Numbered from the stretch's first letter, positions 40,453-49,827 are shown. The stretch is 64,000 bases of DNA from VXNE01 sp965208745 (GCA_965208745.1 CBDBPN010000003.1:124001-188000), one strand, 5' to 3'. A program made the numbers and translations. The notes: generated by a model not told the origin, from the letters alone.

Positions 40453-41384
40453 GATGCGTCGAGGAACTTCTCGGCGTCGAGGGCCGCCATGCAGCCGAAG
40501 CCGGCGGACGTGATGGCCTGCCGGTAGACGTGATCCGCCACGTCTCCGGCGGCGAACACGCCCGGCACGCTGGTCGCGGTGGCGTTACCGTCGGTTCCGC
40601 TCGATACGGTGATGTAGCCGTCGCGCATGTGGAGCTGCCCGTCGAAGAGCTGCGTGTTGGGGGTGTGGCCGATCGCGATGAACACGCCCGCGAGCGCGAT
40701 CTCGCGCGCCGGCCCACCGCCGACGGGGGTCACGGCGATGCCCGTCACGCCACTGTCGTCCCCGAGCACCTCGGCGAGCACGTGGTCCCACAGGAACGTA
40801 ACGTTGGGCCGCGCAAACAGCTGGTCCTGCAGGATCTTCTCCGCCCGCATCGTGTCGCGGCGATGCACCAGCGTGACGCTCCGCGCGATGTTGGAGAGAT
40901 AGAGTGCCTCCTCCGCGGCGGTATTGCCGCCGCCGATCACCGCGACGTCGTGCCCGCGATAGAAGAAGCCGTCACAGGTCGCGCACGCGCTGACGCCCCG
41001 CCCCAGGAAGGCCTCTTCGCTAGGCAGTCCGAGGTACTTCGCCGAGGCCCCCGTCGCGACGATGAGGGCGTCGCAACGGTATGCCTCCCGGTCTCCCTCG
41101 AGCAGGAACGGGCGCTCGGCAAGGTCGGCGCGATGCACGTGGTCGGCGATGACCTCCGTGCCGAACTTCTCCACGTGGGTCCGCATGCGGTCCATGAGTT
41201 CGGGCCCCTGCAGGCCGTTCGCATCCCCGGGCCAGTTGTCGACGTCCGTCGTGGTGGTCAGTTGGCCGCCGACCTCGACTCCGGCGAGCAGCGCCGGCGC
41301 CAGGTTGGCGCGGGACGCATACAGTGCCGCCGTGTACCCGGCGGGGCCGGAACCGAGCACGATCAGGCGGCGATGGTCGGTCAT
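40449..41384 (-). CDS. trxB: Thioredoxin-disulfide reductase
   Basis: NADPH-dependent flavoenzyme reducing thioredoxin. 311 aa, starting at ATG 41384, which overlaps the upstream stop as ATGA. FAD-binding GSGPAGYTAALYASRA, the redox-active CATC in SACATCDGFF, the NADPH site GGGNTAAEEALYL and VFAAGDVADH are all visible. Reduced thioredoxin would serve APS reductase (CysH). Confidence 0.96.
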   Translation of the reverse strand: MTDHRRLIVLGSGPAGYTAALYASRANLAPALLAGVEVGGQLTTTTDVDNWPGDANGLQGPELMDRMRTHVEKFGTEVIADHVHRADLAERPFLLEGDREAYRCDALIVATGASAKYLGLPSEEAFLGRGVSACATCDGFFYRGHDVAVIGGGNTAAEEALYLSNIARSVTLVHRRDTMRAEKILQDQLFARPNVTFLWDHVLAEVLGDDSGVTGIAVTPVGGGPAREIALAGVFIAIGHTPNTQLFDGQLHMRDGYITVSSGTDGNATATSVPGVFAAGDVADHVYRQAITSAGFGCMAALDAEKFLDAS

Positions 41385-41680
41385 GTCGCGCCGCCCCCGG
41401 CAGCTTCCAGGAGCGCGATGTAGGGTCCGGCCCCGGCGTGCGGCGCGATGTACCGCGCCAGGTTTACGCCGTCGCCGTTGCGCGCGGACACGTCGCGGCC
41501 GGCCTCCGTGAAGTAGCGGAGGAAACGCTCGAAGTCCTTGGCCCGCATGCTCCGGTAAGCGAACAGGAGGACGTGGAAGTCCCCGTCTCCGGGCAGGCCC
41601 GGCGGAACCTTGTCGAGGAAGCCGCGCACGCGCGCGTCGTCCCAGACCTCCTCGACCACCTTCTCCTTGTCCCGCTTCAA
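41381..41680 (-). CDS. PA4642-family small conserved protein
   Basis: About 99 aa of the family typified by Pseudomonas PA4642. The conserved part is FLDKVPPGLPGDGDFHVLLFAYRSMRAKDFERFLRYFTEAGRD. TTG 41680 (LKRDKEKVVEE) is taken as the start. The frame stays open for another 117 codons upstream, through the 42-bp repeat region, but that portion is Ser/Pro/Gly-rich and not conserved. Function is unknown. It is translationally coupled to trxB. Confidence 0.65.
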   Translation of the reverse strand: MKRDKEKVVEEVWDDARVRGFLDKVPPGLPGDGDFHVLLFAYRSMRAKDFERFLRYFTEAGRDVSARNGDGVNLARYIAPHAGAGPYIALLEAAGGGAT

Positions 41681-41755
41681 GCGCGCAACCCCACTTCGCG
41701 GCGCCGACTCGGCGCCCCCGAGCCCCCGATGATACGCCAACGTTCCGTACCACCC

Positions 41756-41865
41756 AGAGCCCTCAGCCGGGGAGCGCGAGGGGAACCCCTCGCAAGAAGA
41801 GCCCTCGGCCGGGGAGCGCGAGGGGAACCCCTCGCAAGAAGAGCCCGCAGCCGGGGAGCGCGAGG
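41756..41865. repeat. 42-bp tandem repeat, 2.6 copies, with internal hairpin
   Basis: Units begin at 41756, 41798 and 41840 (the last partial). Each full unit contains the inverted repeat GCGAGGGG-AA-CCCCTCGC (first copy 41776-41793). The period is 14 codons, so a minus-strand frame reads the repeated peptide SRSPAEGSSCEGFP. A degenerate copy of the hairpin lies near 41978-42000. Confidence 0.9.
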
Positions 41866-42052
41866 TCGGTGTGGCTGGGCCGGAGGCGGTGCCGGTGCCG
41901 AGCGCGCGCGAACTGCGTTCGCGGTGCGACGTACCGGACCGGCCATGGGGCGCTCGCGAAAACTCCCGTGCGGCGGGCGCGAGGGGGAACCTCACGCGAG
42001 AAAACGCATCGCCTGCGGCGGCTTTCTGCAAGCCATTGAATACGATAGCAAT

Positions 42053-42081
42053 TTGTTCGACTGATCACCGAGGCGTACAAT
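42053..42081 (+). promoter_or_regulatory. ftsK promoter
   Basis: TTGTTC (42053-42058), a 17-nt spacer and TACAAT (42076-42081). The -10 overlaps an in-frame ATG at 42080, which therefore cannot be the start codon. This supports GTG 42110, which has GGAG 5 nt upstream. Confidence 0.65.
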
Positions 42082-42109
42082 GCGTGCGCCGCGCACCTTC
42101 GGAGCGATA

Positions 42110-44425
42110 GTGTCGGAGCCACGCAGTTCGATCCTTCCCGTCCGCGAGATCGCACTGATCCTCCTCCTTGCCGCTTCCGTCTACGTCTTCCTGGCGATCG
42201 TCTCCTACTCGCACCTCGATCCCGCCTGGAGTTTCTCGGGCGCCAACGCCGTCGCGAGCAACCTGGTCGGCGAGAGCGGCGCGCTGGTGGCCGACATCGT
42301 GCTGTTCGTCTTCGGGTGGGTCGCCTACGCGCTGCCACTTGCGTTGCTGGCTGGTGGCCTTCGCCTGCTGCGGCGCTCGGCCGCGCCGTGGTCGTGGCCC
42401 GTGTTCGGAACCCGCGTACTGGGTTGGCTGACCGCCGCGACCGCCGCCTGCGTCCTGGTGGACCTGCACGTCGCCACGACCGTCCAGTTTCCCGGGGACG
42501 CGGGCCCCGGCGGCGTCGTCGGCGACTGGCTTGGTTCGACAGGGCTGCCCTTCCTGAACTGGGCCGGGCTCACGCTGGTCGCCGTGGCGTTGCTGATGAT
42601 CGGCATCCAGGCCGCCCTCGGCTACTCCTGGATCCGGATCGCGGAAGGCACGGGCCGCAGCCTGCACCAGCTCACTCGCGGCACGGCGGTTCCGGTTTGG
42701 CGCGCAGCTCGGGCGGCGCTGGCCCGCGGGGACGCGCCCCGCGTCCCGGAGCCGCGACCGCGCGTACGGGCCGAGGCGAAGGGGCGCCGTCGTCCCCGGA
42801 CCCGCCGCAAGCCGAGTGTCGATGCCGGGGCGGCCGCGGCTTCCGCACCCGCCGCGCGGAACGCGCAGCCGGCCGGGGAAGAGCGGCCCGCTGCCCCGGC
42901 GGCGGACCCGGACGGGGAAGCCGCAGCGTCGCCGGGCACCATGCCGGACCTGGCGTTGCTGGAGGAGGGGTCCGCCTCGTATGGGGGTTTCTCCGGGGGA
43001 TCCCTGGAAGAGATGTCCCGGACGCTCGAGCACAAGCTTGCGGACTTCGGCATCGAGGCGGAAGTGACCTCGGTGCTGCCCGGGCCCGTGGTCACCCGTT
43101 TCGAGATCCAGCCGGCGGCCGGCACCAAGGTGAGCCGCATCAGCACGCTCGCGAAGGACCTCGCGAGATCGCTTGCGGTCGTCAGCGTGCGCATCGTGGA
43201 GGTGATCCCGGGCAAGTCCGTGGTCGGCATCGAGATCCCGAACGAGCAGCGCGAGACGGTGCGCCTGAAGGACACGCTCACGTCGCAGGCCTACCGCGAG
43301 TCGGATTCGCCGCTGACGATCGCGCTGGGCATGGACATCGCGGGCCAGCCCGTGGTCGCCGACATCGGGCGGATGCCGCATTTGCTGATCGCAGGCACCA
43401 CGGGCTCCGGCAAGTCCGTCGGCGTGAACGCGATGCTGCTGTCGATGCTCTACAAGGCGACGCCCGAGGAGCTCCGGCTGATCCTGATCGACCCCAAGAT
43501 TCTCGAACTCTCCGTCTACGAGGGCATTCCGCACCTGCTGACGCCGGTGGTCACCGACATGAAGGACGCCGCCCAGGCGCTCCACTGGTGCGTGGCGGAG
43601 ATGGAGCGGCGGTACCGGCTGATGGCGGCCCTGCGCGTACGCAACATCGAGGGCCTGAACCGCCTGGTGGACGAGGCCACGGCCGCGGGCGAAGCGATCG
43701 ACGATCCCCTGTGGCCAGAGGAAGCGGAGGACGCCGCGCCGGAACTGCGGCGCATGCCCCTGATCGTGGTGGTCATCGACGAGCTGGCGGACCTCATGAT
43801 GACCTTCGGCAAGAAGGTCGACCAGTTCATCGCACGTATCGCCCAGAAGGCGCGCGCCGCCGGCATCCATCTCGTGCTCGCGACCCAGCGGCCATCCGTG
43901 GACGTGATCACCGGTCTCATCAAGGCGAACGTGCCAGCCCGCATGAGCTACCAGGTGTCGAGCCGCATCGACTCGCGCACCATCCTGGACCAGGGTGGGG
44001 CGGAGCAGTTGCTGGGCTATGGCGACATGCTCTTCCTGCCGCCCGGCACGAGCATCCCGATCCGGGTCCACGGGGCCTTCGTGTCCGACCGGGAGGTGCT
44101 CGACGTCGTCGCGGACTGGAAGGCCCGGGGCGCGCCCGACTACCGGGACGATGTGCTGTCGGGGCCCGGCGAGGCATCCTCCGGGCAACCATTCCCGGAG
44201 CTGGACCGGGATACGGAGAGTTCGGACGCGCTCTACGACGAGGCCGTGGCGTTCGTCATCGAGTCCCGGCGCCCGTCGATCTCCGCCGTGCAACGCAAGC
44301 TGCGCATCGGCTACAACCGCGCCGCCCGGCTGATCGAGGCCATGGAGGAGGCCGGTATCGTCAGCGCCATGAACGGCAACGGATCCCGCGAAGTACTCGT
44401 ACCCGCCGACCGGGCGGACCGGTGA
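42110..44425 (+). CDS. ftsK: DNA translocase FtsK
   Basis: Septal DNA pump for chromosome segregation. GTG 42110 gives 771 aa. Four membrane spans occupy the first 190 residues, followed by a Pro/Ala/Arg-rich linker (about residues 205-300). Motor motifs are Walker A AGTTGSGKSVGVNAML, Walker B LIVVVIDELADLMM and TQRPSVDVITG. The gamma winged helix is at the C-terminus (ESRRPSISAVQRKLRIGYNRAARLIE), which reads KOPS sites. The linker is short compared with E. coli. It overlaps lolA as GTGA. Confidence 0.96.
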   Translation: MSEPRSSILPVREIALILLLAASVYVFLAIVSYSHLDPAWSFSGANAVASNLVGESGALVADIVLFVFGWVAYALPLALLAGGLRLLRRSAAPWSWPVFGTRVLGWLTAATAACVLVDLHVATTVQFPGDAGPGGVVGDWLGSTGLPFLNWAGLTLVAVALLMIGIQAALGYSWIRIAEGTGRSLHQLTRGTAVPVWRAARAALARGDAPRVPEPRPRVRAEAKGRRRPRTRRKPSVDAGAAAASAPAARNAQPAGEERPAAPAADPDGEAAASPGTMPDLALLEEGSASYGGFSGGSLEEMSRTLEHKLADFGIEAEVTSVLPGPVVTRFEIQPAAGTKVSRISTLAKDLARSLAVVSVRIVEVIPGKSVVGIEIPNEQRETVRLKDTLTSQAYRESDSPLTIALGMDIAGQPVVADIGRMPHLLIAGTTGSGKSVGVNAMLLSMLYKATPEELRLILIDPKILELSVYEGIPHLLTPVVTDMKDAAQALHWCVAEMERRYRLMAALRVRNIEGLNRLVDEATAAGEAIDDPLWPEEAEDAAPELRRMPLIVVVIDELADLMMTFGKKVDQFIARIAQKARAAGIHLVLATQRPSVDVITGLIKANVPARMSYQVSSRIDSRTILDQGGAEQLLGYGDMLFLPPGTSIPIRVHGAFVSDREVLDVVADWKARGAPDYRDDVLSGPGEASSGQPFPELDRDTESSDALYDEAVAFVIESRRPSISAVQRKLRIGYNRAARLIEAMEEAGIVSAMNGNGSREVLVPADRADR

Positions 44426-45060
44426 CCCACCGCGTCCGGACGACACTGGCCGTGCTGGCCGTGGTGGGGGCTTCCGCCCACGCGGCGCCACCGTCGGACC
44501 GTCTGCGCGGACTGCTCGAACCCATGGCCCGGTTCGGCGCGGAGTTCGAGCAGATCGTCGTGGGCGCCAACGGCAGGACGCTCCAGGCGGCCCAGGGAAC
44601 GGTCCACGTGGAACGTCCGGGCCGGCTGCGGTGGGAAGTCGTGGCGCCGTACCCCCAGCTCATCGTGTCCGACGGCACGGACCTCATCGTCTTCGACCCG
44701 GACCTCGAGCAGGCGACCGTCCGACCGCTGGCCGAGGCCCCGCGGGACACGCCGGGGCGCTTGCTGACCGGAGAGCTCGACGAGCTGGACAGGCTGTTCG
44801 ATGTCGCGGAGGACTCGCAGGACACTGGCGACGGGTTCGTCCTGCGGCCACGGGGCGACGACGCGCTCTTCGACCGCATCCGCCTGGAGTTCGCCGGACC
44901 GCTGCTCGCCGGTATCGACATCGTCGACCATCTCGATCAACTCACACGCGTGCGCTTCCGCAACCAGAGCCTGAGTCCCGCCCTCGAACCCGGTCTGTTC
45001 GAGCTGGTCCTTCCGGACGGCGTGGACGTCCTGCGAGATGTCGGATCCGGTGAGCCCTGA
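44422..45060 (+). CDS. lolA: Outer-membrane lipoprotein carrier protein LolA
   Basis: Periplasmic chaperone carrying lipoproteins from LolCDE to LolB. 212 aa, GTG 44422 overlapping the ftsK stop. The signal peptide is RTTLAVLAVVGASAHA (cleavage before APPSD). FGAEFEQIVVGANGRTLQAAQGTVHVERPGRLRWE, PYPQLIVSDGTDLIVFDPDLEQ and the C-terminal LFELVLPDGVDV are the family pattern. ftsK-lolA-rarA order is typical for gammaproteobacteria. It overlaps rarA by 23 nt. Confidence 0.93.
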   Translation: MTHRVRTTLAVLAVVGASAHAAPPSDRLRGLLEPMARFGAEFEQIVVGANGRTLQAAQGTVHVERPGRLRWEVVAPYPQLIVSDGTDLIVFDPDLEQATVRPLAEAPRDTPGRLLTGELDELDRLFDVAEDSQDTGDGFVLRPRGDDALFDRIRLEFAGPLLAGIDIVDHLDQLTRVRFRNQSLSPALEPGLFELVLPDGVDVLRDVGSGEP

Positions 45061-46351
45061 CCTGCTCGACGGCGACTCCGCCGACGAACCCCTGGCGGCG
45101 CGCATGCGGCCGACCTCCCTCGACGACTTCGTGGGCCAGCGCCACCTGCTGGGCCCCGGGCGTCCCCTCGCGCGTCTCGCCGACGCCGGGCGTATCGCCT
45201 CGATGATCCTCTGGGGGCCGCCAGGCACCGGCAAGACGACGCTCGCGCGGATCCTGGCGCACGCCGCCGGGGCCCGGTGGACGAGCCTTTCCGCGGTGCT
45301 CTCCGGCGTCCGCGACGTCCGCGCCGCGATCGAGGACGCCCGCCAGCACCCCCGCGTCGCCACGGTGCTCTTCATCGACGAGGTGCACCGCTTCAACAAG
45401 GCGCAGCAGGACGCCTTCCTGCCGCACGTCGAGCGCGGCACGGTGGTGTTCGTGGGCGCCACCACGGAGAACCCGTCGTTCGAAGTGAACGCGGCGCTGC
45501 TGTCGCGTACGCGCGTGTACGTGCTGCAGAGCCTCGCGGACGAGGACCTCGAGACCCTGGCGCGGCGGGCGCTCACCCGGGAACTCGGGGACATCGGCAT
45601 CGACGACGACGCGTTGCGCGATCTCATCGCAGCGGTCGACGGGGACGCGCGCCGCGTCCTGAACACCCTGGAGATCGCGGCGCAGCTCGCGACGGACACG
45701 ATCTCGAGCGCGCACGTCGCGCACGCGAGCGGTCAGGACTACCGTCGCTTCGACAAGGGCGGCGACGCGTTCTACGACCAGATCTCGGCGCTCCACAAGG
45801 CGGTGCGCGGCAGCGCTCCGGACGCGGCGCTCTACTGGCTGGCCCGCATGCTCGACGGGGGCTGCGATCCGCTCTACGTGGCCCGGCGGGTCGCCCGCAT
45901 GGCGAGCGAGGACATCGGCAATGCGGACCCGCGCGGCCTGCAGCTCGCGATGGACGCGTGGGACGCCTACCGGCGTCTCGGGTCGCCCGAAGGCGAACTG
46001 GCGCTCGCGCAGGCGGTCGTGTACCTCGCGAGCGTGCCGAAGAGCAATGCGGTGTACTCGGCCTTCAACGCCGCGCGGGAGTTCGTGCGCACGCACCCGA
46101 GCTACCCGGTTCCACCCCGCCTGCGCAACGCGCCGACGCGGCTCGCGAAGCAACTCGGCCATGGCGAGGGCTATCGCTACGCCCACGACGAAGCAGACGC
46201 GTATGCCGCCGGGGAGCGGTACTTTCCCGACGAGATGGAGGACGTGCGCTTCTACGAGCCCCCGGACCGGGGCCTCGAACGAAGGGTGCGGGACAGGTTG
46301 GCTATACTACGCGCCCGCGATAGCGGCAGGCCGCCGACATCGACGGAATGA
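45038..46351 (+). CDS. rarA: Replication-associated recombination protein RarA (MgsA)
   Basis: AAA+ ATPase acting at stalled forks. 437 aa. Sensor and nucleotide motifs are ILWGPPGTGKTTLARI, LFIDEVHRFNKAQQDAFLP, and GATTENPSFEVNAALLSR. The C-terminal tetramerisation part includes KAVRGSAPDAALYWLARML and VPKSNAVYSAF. The start overlaps the end of lolA in a different frame. Confidence 0.96.
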   Translation: MSDPVSPDLLDGDSADEPLAARMRPTSLDDFVGQRHLLGPGRPLARLADAGRIASMILWGPPGTGKTTLARILAHAAGARWTSLSAVLSGVRDVRAAIEDARQHPRVATVLFIDEVHRFNKAQQDAFLPHVERGTVVFVGATTENPSFEVNAALLSRTRVYVLQSLADEDLETLARRALTRELGDIGIDDDALRDLIAAVDGDARRVLNTLEIAAQLATDTISSAHVAHASGQDYRRFDKGGDAFYDQISALHKAVRGSAPDAALYWLARMLDGGCDPLYVARRVARMASEDIGNADPRGLQLAMDAWDAYRRLGSPEGELALAQAVVYLASVPKSNAVYSAFNAAREFVRTHPSYPVPPRLRNAPTRLAKQLGHGEGYRYAHDEADAYAAGERYFPDEMEDVRFYEPPDRGLERRVRDRLAILRARDSGRPPTSTE

Positions 46352-46443
46352 ACCTGCGGACACGGCTCGGCGGCTCCCGCACCCGACTCCTGCCCGCTCT
46401 CGCGCCCAATGACGCCGATCGACCGGGACCGACAGGAACGACC

Positions 46444-46818
46444 GTGTTCTCCACGTTGTGCTGGATTGCCGCCGGCGGCGCGGTAGGGGCCGTCGCACGG
46501 TTCGGCGTGGTGAGCGGGGCCGACCGCCTCGGCTTCGCGTTCCCGTGGGGAACGCTCGTCGTCAACGTCTTCGGGTCGTTTCTGATCGGCCTGGCCCTCG
46601 GGGCGCTCGCGCACCACGCCCGCTTCGACGACATCGTGCGACCGTTCTTCGTCGTTGGCGTGCTCGGCGGCTTCACGACCTTTTCGGCATTCTCAATCGA
46701 GACCCTCGTGCTGCTTGACGACGCCCGTTGGCTGCCTGCGGCCGCGTACGTCGCCGCAAGTGTCGTCGTGTGCGTCCTCGCGGCCTGGGCGGGACATCGC
46801 CTGGCGATCCCCGCCTGA
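46444..46818 (+). CDS. crcB: Fluoride exporter CrcB/Fluc
   Basis: Small four-span membrane fluoride channel acting as a dual-topology dimer. GTG 46444 (AGGA 8 nt upstream) gives 124 aa, the standard length; the open frame reaches further 5' through non-conserved sequence. Signatures are AAGGAVGAVARFGV, GTLVVNVFGSFLIGL and the central GGFTTFSAFSIETL, which holds the Phe-box and Thr residues. No fluoride riboswitch was recognised upstream. Confidence 0.93.
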   Translation: MFSTLCWIAAGGAVGAVARFGVVSGADRLGFAFPWGTLVVNVFGSFLIGLALGALAHHARFDDIVRPFFVVGVLGGFTTFSAFSIETLVLLDDARWLPAAAYVAASVVVCVLAAWAGHRLAIPA

Positions 46819-46829
46819 GAGGCCTGCTG

Positions 46830-48122
46830 ATGCTCGATCGCAACTACCTGCGCCGCCACGCCGAGGACGTGCGCGAGGCGCTCAAGCCCCGCGGCTTCGA
46901 CTTCGACCTGGACCGCTACCGCTCGCTCGAGTCCCGCCGCAGGACGCTGCAGGAGGAGACCGAGGCGTTGCAGGCCGAACGCAACGCGCGCTCCAAGGCG
47001 ATCGGGCGCGCCAAGGCGAACGGCGAGGACATTGCCCCCCTGGTGGCCCGGGTGGGCGACCTCGGCGAGCGCCTCGATGCCGTCCGCCACGAGTTCCAGG
47101 CGGTACACGAGGAACTCGAGGCCTTCCTCGAAACGATCCCCAACCTCCCCGATGCGTCCGTGCCCGCCGGGGCCGACGAGAACGACAACGTGACGCTCCG
47201 CACCTGCGGCACGCAGCCGCTCTTCAACTTCGAGCCGCGCGATCACGTGGACCTCGCGGGGCCCGCGCTCGACCTCGAGGCGGCGGCGAAGATCGCGGGC
47301 ACGCGCTTCGTCGTCATGACCGGCCAGGTCGCGCGCATGCACCGGGCGCTCACGCAGTTCATGCTCGACGTGCACACCGATGCGCACGGCTACCGGGAGG
47401 TCTACGTCCCGTACATCGTCAACGCGGATTCCCTGAAGGGCACGGGCCAGCTTCCGAAGTTCGAGGACGACCAGTTCGCGCTGGCCGGGGACGAGCGTCA
47501 CTACCTCATTCCGACCGCCGAGACGCCGGTGACCAACCTCGTGCGCGGCGAGATCCTCGACGCGGACGCGCTGCCCCTGAAGTTCGTCGCGCACACGCCG
47601 TGCTTTCGCCGGGAAGCGGGCAACTACGGCAAGGACACGCGGGGGATCTTCCGGCAGCACCAGTTCGAGAAGGTCGAACTCGTGCAGATCGTCGATCCCG
47701 CCACCTCGTGGGAGGCCCTCGAGGAACTCGCGGGGCACGCCGAGGAAATCCTCAGGCGCCTCGAACTGCCGTACCGCGCCGTCGTGCTCTGCGGCGGCGA
47801 TCTCGGCTTCTCCGCCGCCAAGACCATCGACCTCGAGGTCTGGCTGCCCGGGCAGGGGCGCTACCGCGAGATCTCCTCGTGCAGCAACTTCCTCGACTTC
47901 CAGGCGCGGCGCATGATGGCTCGGGTCCGCGATCCGGACGGCGGGCGGCCCCTGTTCGTGCACACGCTGAACGGCTCGGGGCTCGCGGTCGGACGCACGC
48001 TCATCGCGGTGCTCGAGAACTACCAGGGCGGCGACGGCCGGGTCGCCGTCCCGGATGCGCTCCGGCCCTACCTCCCCGGGCTCTCGCATCTGACATTCGA
48101 CGGGAACGAGCCGTCGGCATAG
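46830..48122 (+). CDS. serS: Seryl-tRNA synthetase
   Basis: Class II synthetase charging tRNA-Ser. 430 aa, ATG 46830 after GAGAGG. An N-terminal helical arm (residues 30-100) is followed by the catalytic core. Motif 2 is FRREAGNYGKDTRGIFRQHQ and motif 3 NGSGLAVGRTLIAVLENYQ. TAETPVTNL and EISSCSNFLDFQARR are also diagnostic. It sits between crcB and cysG. Confidence 0.97.
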   Translation: MLDRNYLRRHAEDVREALKPRGFDFDLDRYRSLESRRRTLQEETEALQAERNARSKAIGRAKANGEDIAPLVARVGDLGERLDAVRHEFQAVHEELEAFLETIPNLPDASVPAGADENDNVTLRTCGTQPLFNFEPRDHVDLAGPALDLEAAAKIAGTRFVVMTGQVARMHRALTQFMLDVHTDAHGYREVYVPYIVNADSLKGTGQLPKFEDDQFALAGDERHYLIPTAETPVTNLVRGEILDADALPLKFVAHTPCFRREAGNYGKDTRGIFRQHQFEKVELVQIVDPATSWEALEELAGHAEEILRRLELPYRAVVLCGGDLGFSAAKTIDLEVWLPGQGRYREISSCSNFLDFQARRMMARVRDPDGGRPLFVHTLNGSGLAVGRTLIAVLENYQGGDGRVAVPDALRPYLPGLSHLTFDGNEPSA

Positions 48123-48134
48123 GGTTCGGCCCGC

Positions 48135-49526
48135 GTGGACACGCTGCCGCTCTTCCTCCATCTCGACGACCGGCCCTGCCTGGTGGTGGGTGGCGGCGCG
48201 GTCGCCGCGCGGAAAGTCGAGGCGCTCGCGCGCGCGGGCGCGCGAATCACCGTGGTCGCGCCCCGTACCGTTCCCGCCATCGAGAGGTTCGCCGCGGACG
48301 CTGGGCTACGCATCGAAGCGCGTGCATTCGTCGAGGAGGACGTACGAGGCGTGCTGCTCGCGATCGCCGCCACGGGCGACCGGGAGGTCAACCGACGCGT
48401 CTACGAGGCCTGCCGGGCGCGCGGCGTACTCGTCAACACGGTGGACGATCCGTCCCTGTGCACCGCCACCTTTCCCGCCATCGTGGACAGGGGCCCCGTG
48501 ACCGTCGCGGTATCGACCGGGGGGGCGGCGCCGGCCTTGGCACGGTATGTGCGGGAAAGGATAGAGCAGCTCCTTCCGACCGGTACGGATCGCCTGGCGC
48601 GCTTTCTCGCGGCGCGCAGGGCGGAGATCAATCGCGCGGCTCCCGACGGCCGGGCACGCCGCAGGCTGTGGGACCGGATTCTCGACAGCCCGGTTCCCGA
48701 CCTCGCGGAAAGCGGCCAGGAGCACGCCGCGGACGAGGCGCTCGGGCGGCTGGTGGAGGGTCCGGCCGGGACGACGGGCATCGTCTCGCTCGTGGGAGCG
48801 GGACCCGGCGATCCCGACCTCCTGACCATCAAGGCGCTGCGCACCCTGCAGCGCGCGGACATCGTCTACTACGACAACCTCGTCTCCCACGGCGTGCTGG
48901 ACCGTTGCCGGCGGGACGCGGAGAAGGTCTACGTCGGCAAACGAGCGGGCTTGGCGCGCTCCCGGTCCACGCGGCAGGCCGAGATCAACGAGCTGCTCCT
49001 CGCGGGCGCCCGGGAGGGGCTCCGCGTGGTGCGGCTGAAGGGGGGCGACCCCTTCGTGTTCGGACGCGGCGGGGAGGAGATCGAGACCCTGCGCGACCAC
49101 GGCGTCTCCTTCGAAGTCGTGCCGGGCATCACGGCGGCCCTGGGTTGCGCCGCGTACGCCGGCATCCCGTTGACGCACCGGGACTGGGCGCAGTCGGTGC
49201 GCTTCGTGACCGGCCACGTCAGCGGCGGCGAGGTCAACCTCGACTGGCCGGAACTGGCGAGGCCCGGGCAGACCCTGGTGGTCTACATGGGACTCGCGGG
49301 GCTAACCCAACTCACCGACCGGCTCATCGAGCACGGCATGGCCCCGGAGACGCCGGCCGCGACGATTTCCCGCGGCACGCTGCCCGACCAGGCGGTCGTT
49401 ACCGCGGACCTGTCGACCCTGGCGGAGGAAGTCGCCCGAGCAGGGCTCCCCGGACCGACGACGACCATCGTCGGCCGGGTCGTCGCCTTGCGGGACCGCT
49501 TCGGGCCGGTCAGAGACAGTTCGTAG
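48135..49526 (+). CDS. cysG: Siroheme synthase CysG (trifunctional)
   Basis: Makes siroheme from uroporphyrinogen III for the sulfite reductase. 463 aa, GTG start. The N-terminal dehydrogenase/ferrochelatase domain has VVGGGAVAARKVEALARAGA. The C-terminal SAM uroporphyrinogen methyltransferase has LVGAGPGDPDLLTIKALRTLQRADIV, RLKGGDPFVFGRGGEE and VVPGITAALGCAAYAGIPLTHR. It supplies CysI (8.3-10 kb). The end overlaps the convergent tusE by 17 nt. Confidence 0.95.
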   Translation: MDTLPLFLHLDDRPCLVVGGGAVAARKVEALARAGARITVVAPRTVPAIERFAADAGLRIEARAFVEEDVRGVLLAIAATGDREVNRRVYEACRARGVLVNTVDDPSLCTATFPAIVDRGPVTVAVSTGGAAPALARYVRERIEQLLPTGTDRLARFLAARRAEINRAAPDGRARRRLWDRILDSPVPDLAESGQEHAADEALGRLVEGPAGTTGIVSLVGAGPGDPDLLTIKALRTLQRADIVYYDNLVSHGVLDRCRRDAEKVYVGKRAGLARSRSTRQAEINELLLAGAREGLRVVRLKGGDPFVFGRGGEEIETLRDHGVSFEVVPGITAALGCAAYAGIPLTHRDWAQSVRFVTGHVSGGEVNLDWPELARPGQTLVVYMGLAGLTQLTDRLIEHGMAPETPAATISRGTLPDQAVVTADLSTLAEEVARAGLPGPTTTIVGRVVALRDRFGPVRDSS

Positions 49527-49824
49527 GACGCGGCAGGCCGCCCACCTTCGCCACGAGCTTCGCGGGGTTGCCGGGAAACAGACGCATCAGGGCGATGCTC
49601 GAGCCGAACTCGTCGCCGAGCCGTTCCCGCGCCAGCTTGACCAGCGGGCGCATGGCCGGCGACACACCGGTCTCGCCGTAGAAGTCCCTGACGACGCCGA
49701 TCAGGCGCCAATGGTCGGGCCCCAGGGTCACGCCCGCGTCCCGGGCGATGCGCTCCGCCACGTCGCGTGACCACTGCGAGAGATCCCGGAGATAGCCTTC
49801 CGCGTCGGTCTCGATCACGTCCAT
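49510..49824 (-). CDS. tusE: Sulfur relay protein TusE (DsrC family)
   Basis: Hands sulfur from TusBCD to MnmA. 104 aa ending LPRPTNCL, with the essential penultimate Cys. The second C-terminal Cys of true DsrC (about 10 residues earlier) is replaced (KLVAKVGGLPRP), so this is the tRNA-thiolation type and not the dissimilatory sulfite reductase partner. HWRLIGVVRDFYGETGVSPAMRPLVK is typical. Confidence 0.92.
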   Translation of the reverse strand: MDVIETDAEGYLRDLSQWSRDVAERIARDAGVTLGPDHWRLIGVVRDFYGETGVSPAMRPLVKLARERLGDEFGSSIALMRLFPGNPAKLVAKVGGLPRPTNCL

Positions 49825-49827
49825 CGT

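Larger units (their letters stand above)
41681..42109. other. Gap between the PA4642-like gene and ftsK
   Basis: About 430 nt with no confident gene. It holds a 42-bp tandem repeat (41756-41865), a degenerate related motif near 41978-42000 (GCGAGGGGGAACCTCACGCGA) and the ftsK promoter (42053-42081). The open frame on the minus strand here is a repeat-driven extension of the PA4642-like frame. Confidence 0.5.

Noticed and set aside
42080..42109. ATG at 42080 as the ftsK start
   Set aside because: This ATG lies inside the -10 TACAAT of a well-spaced promoter and lacks a ribosome site. GTG 42110 has GGAG at proper distance.
49510..49824. DsrC of dissimilatory sulfur oxidation
   Set aside because: Only the penultimate Cys is present; the second Cys needed for the DsrC trisulfide is replaced. 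No dsrAB, dsrMK or dsrL are near.
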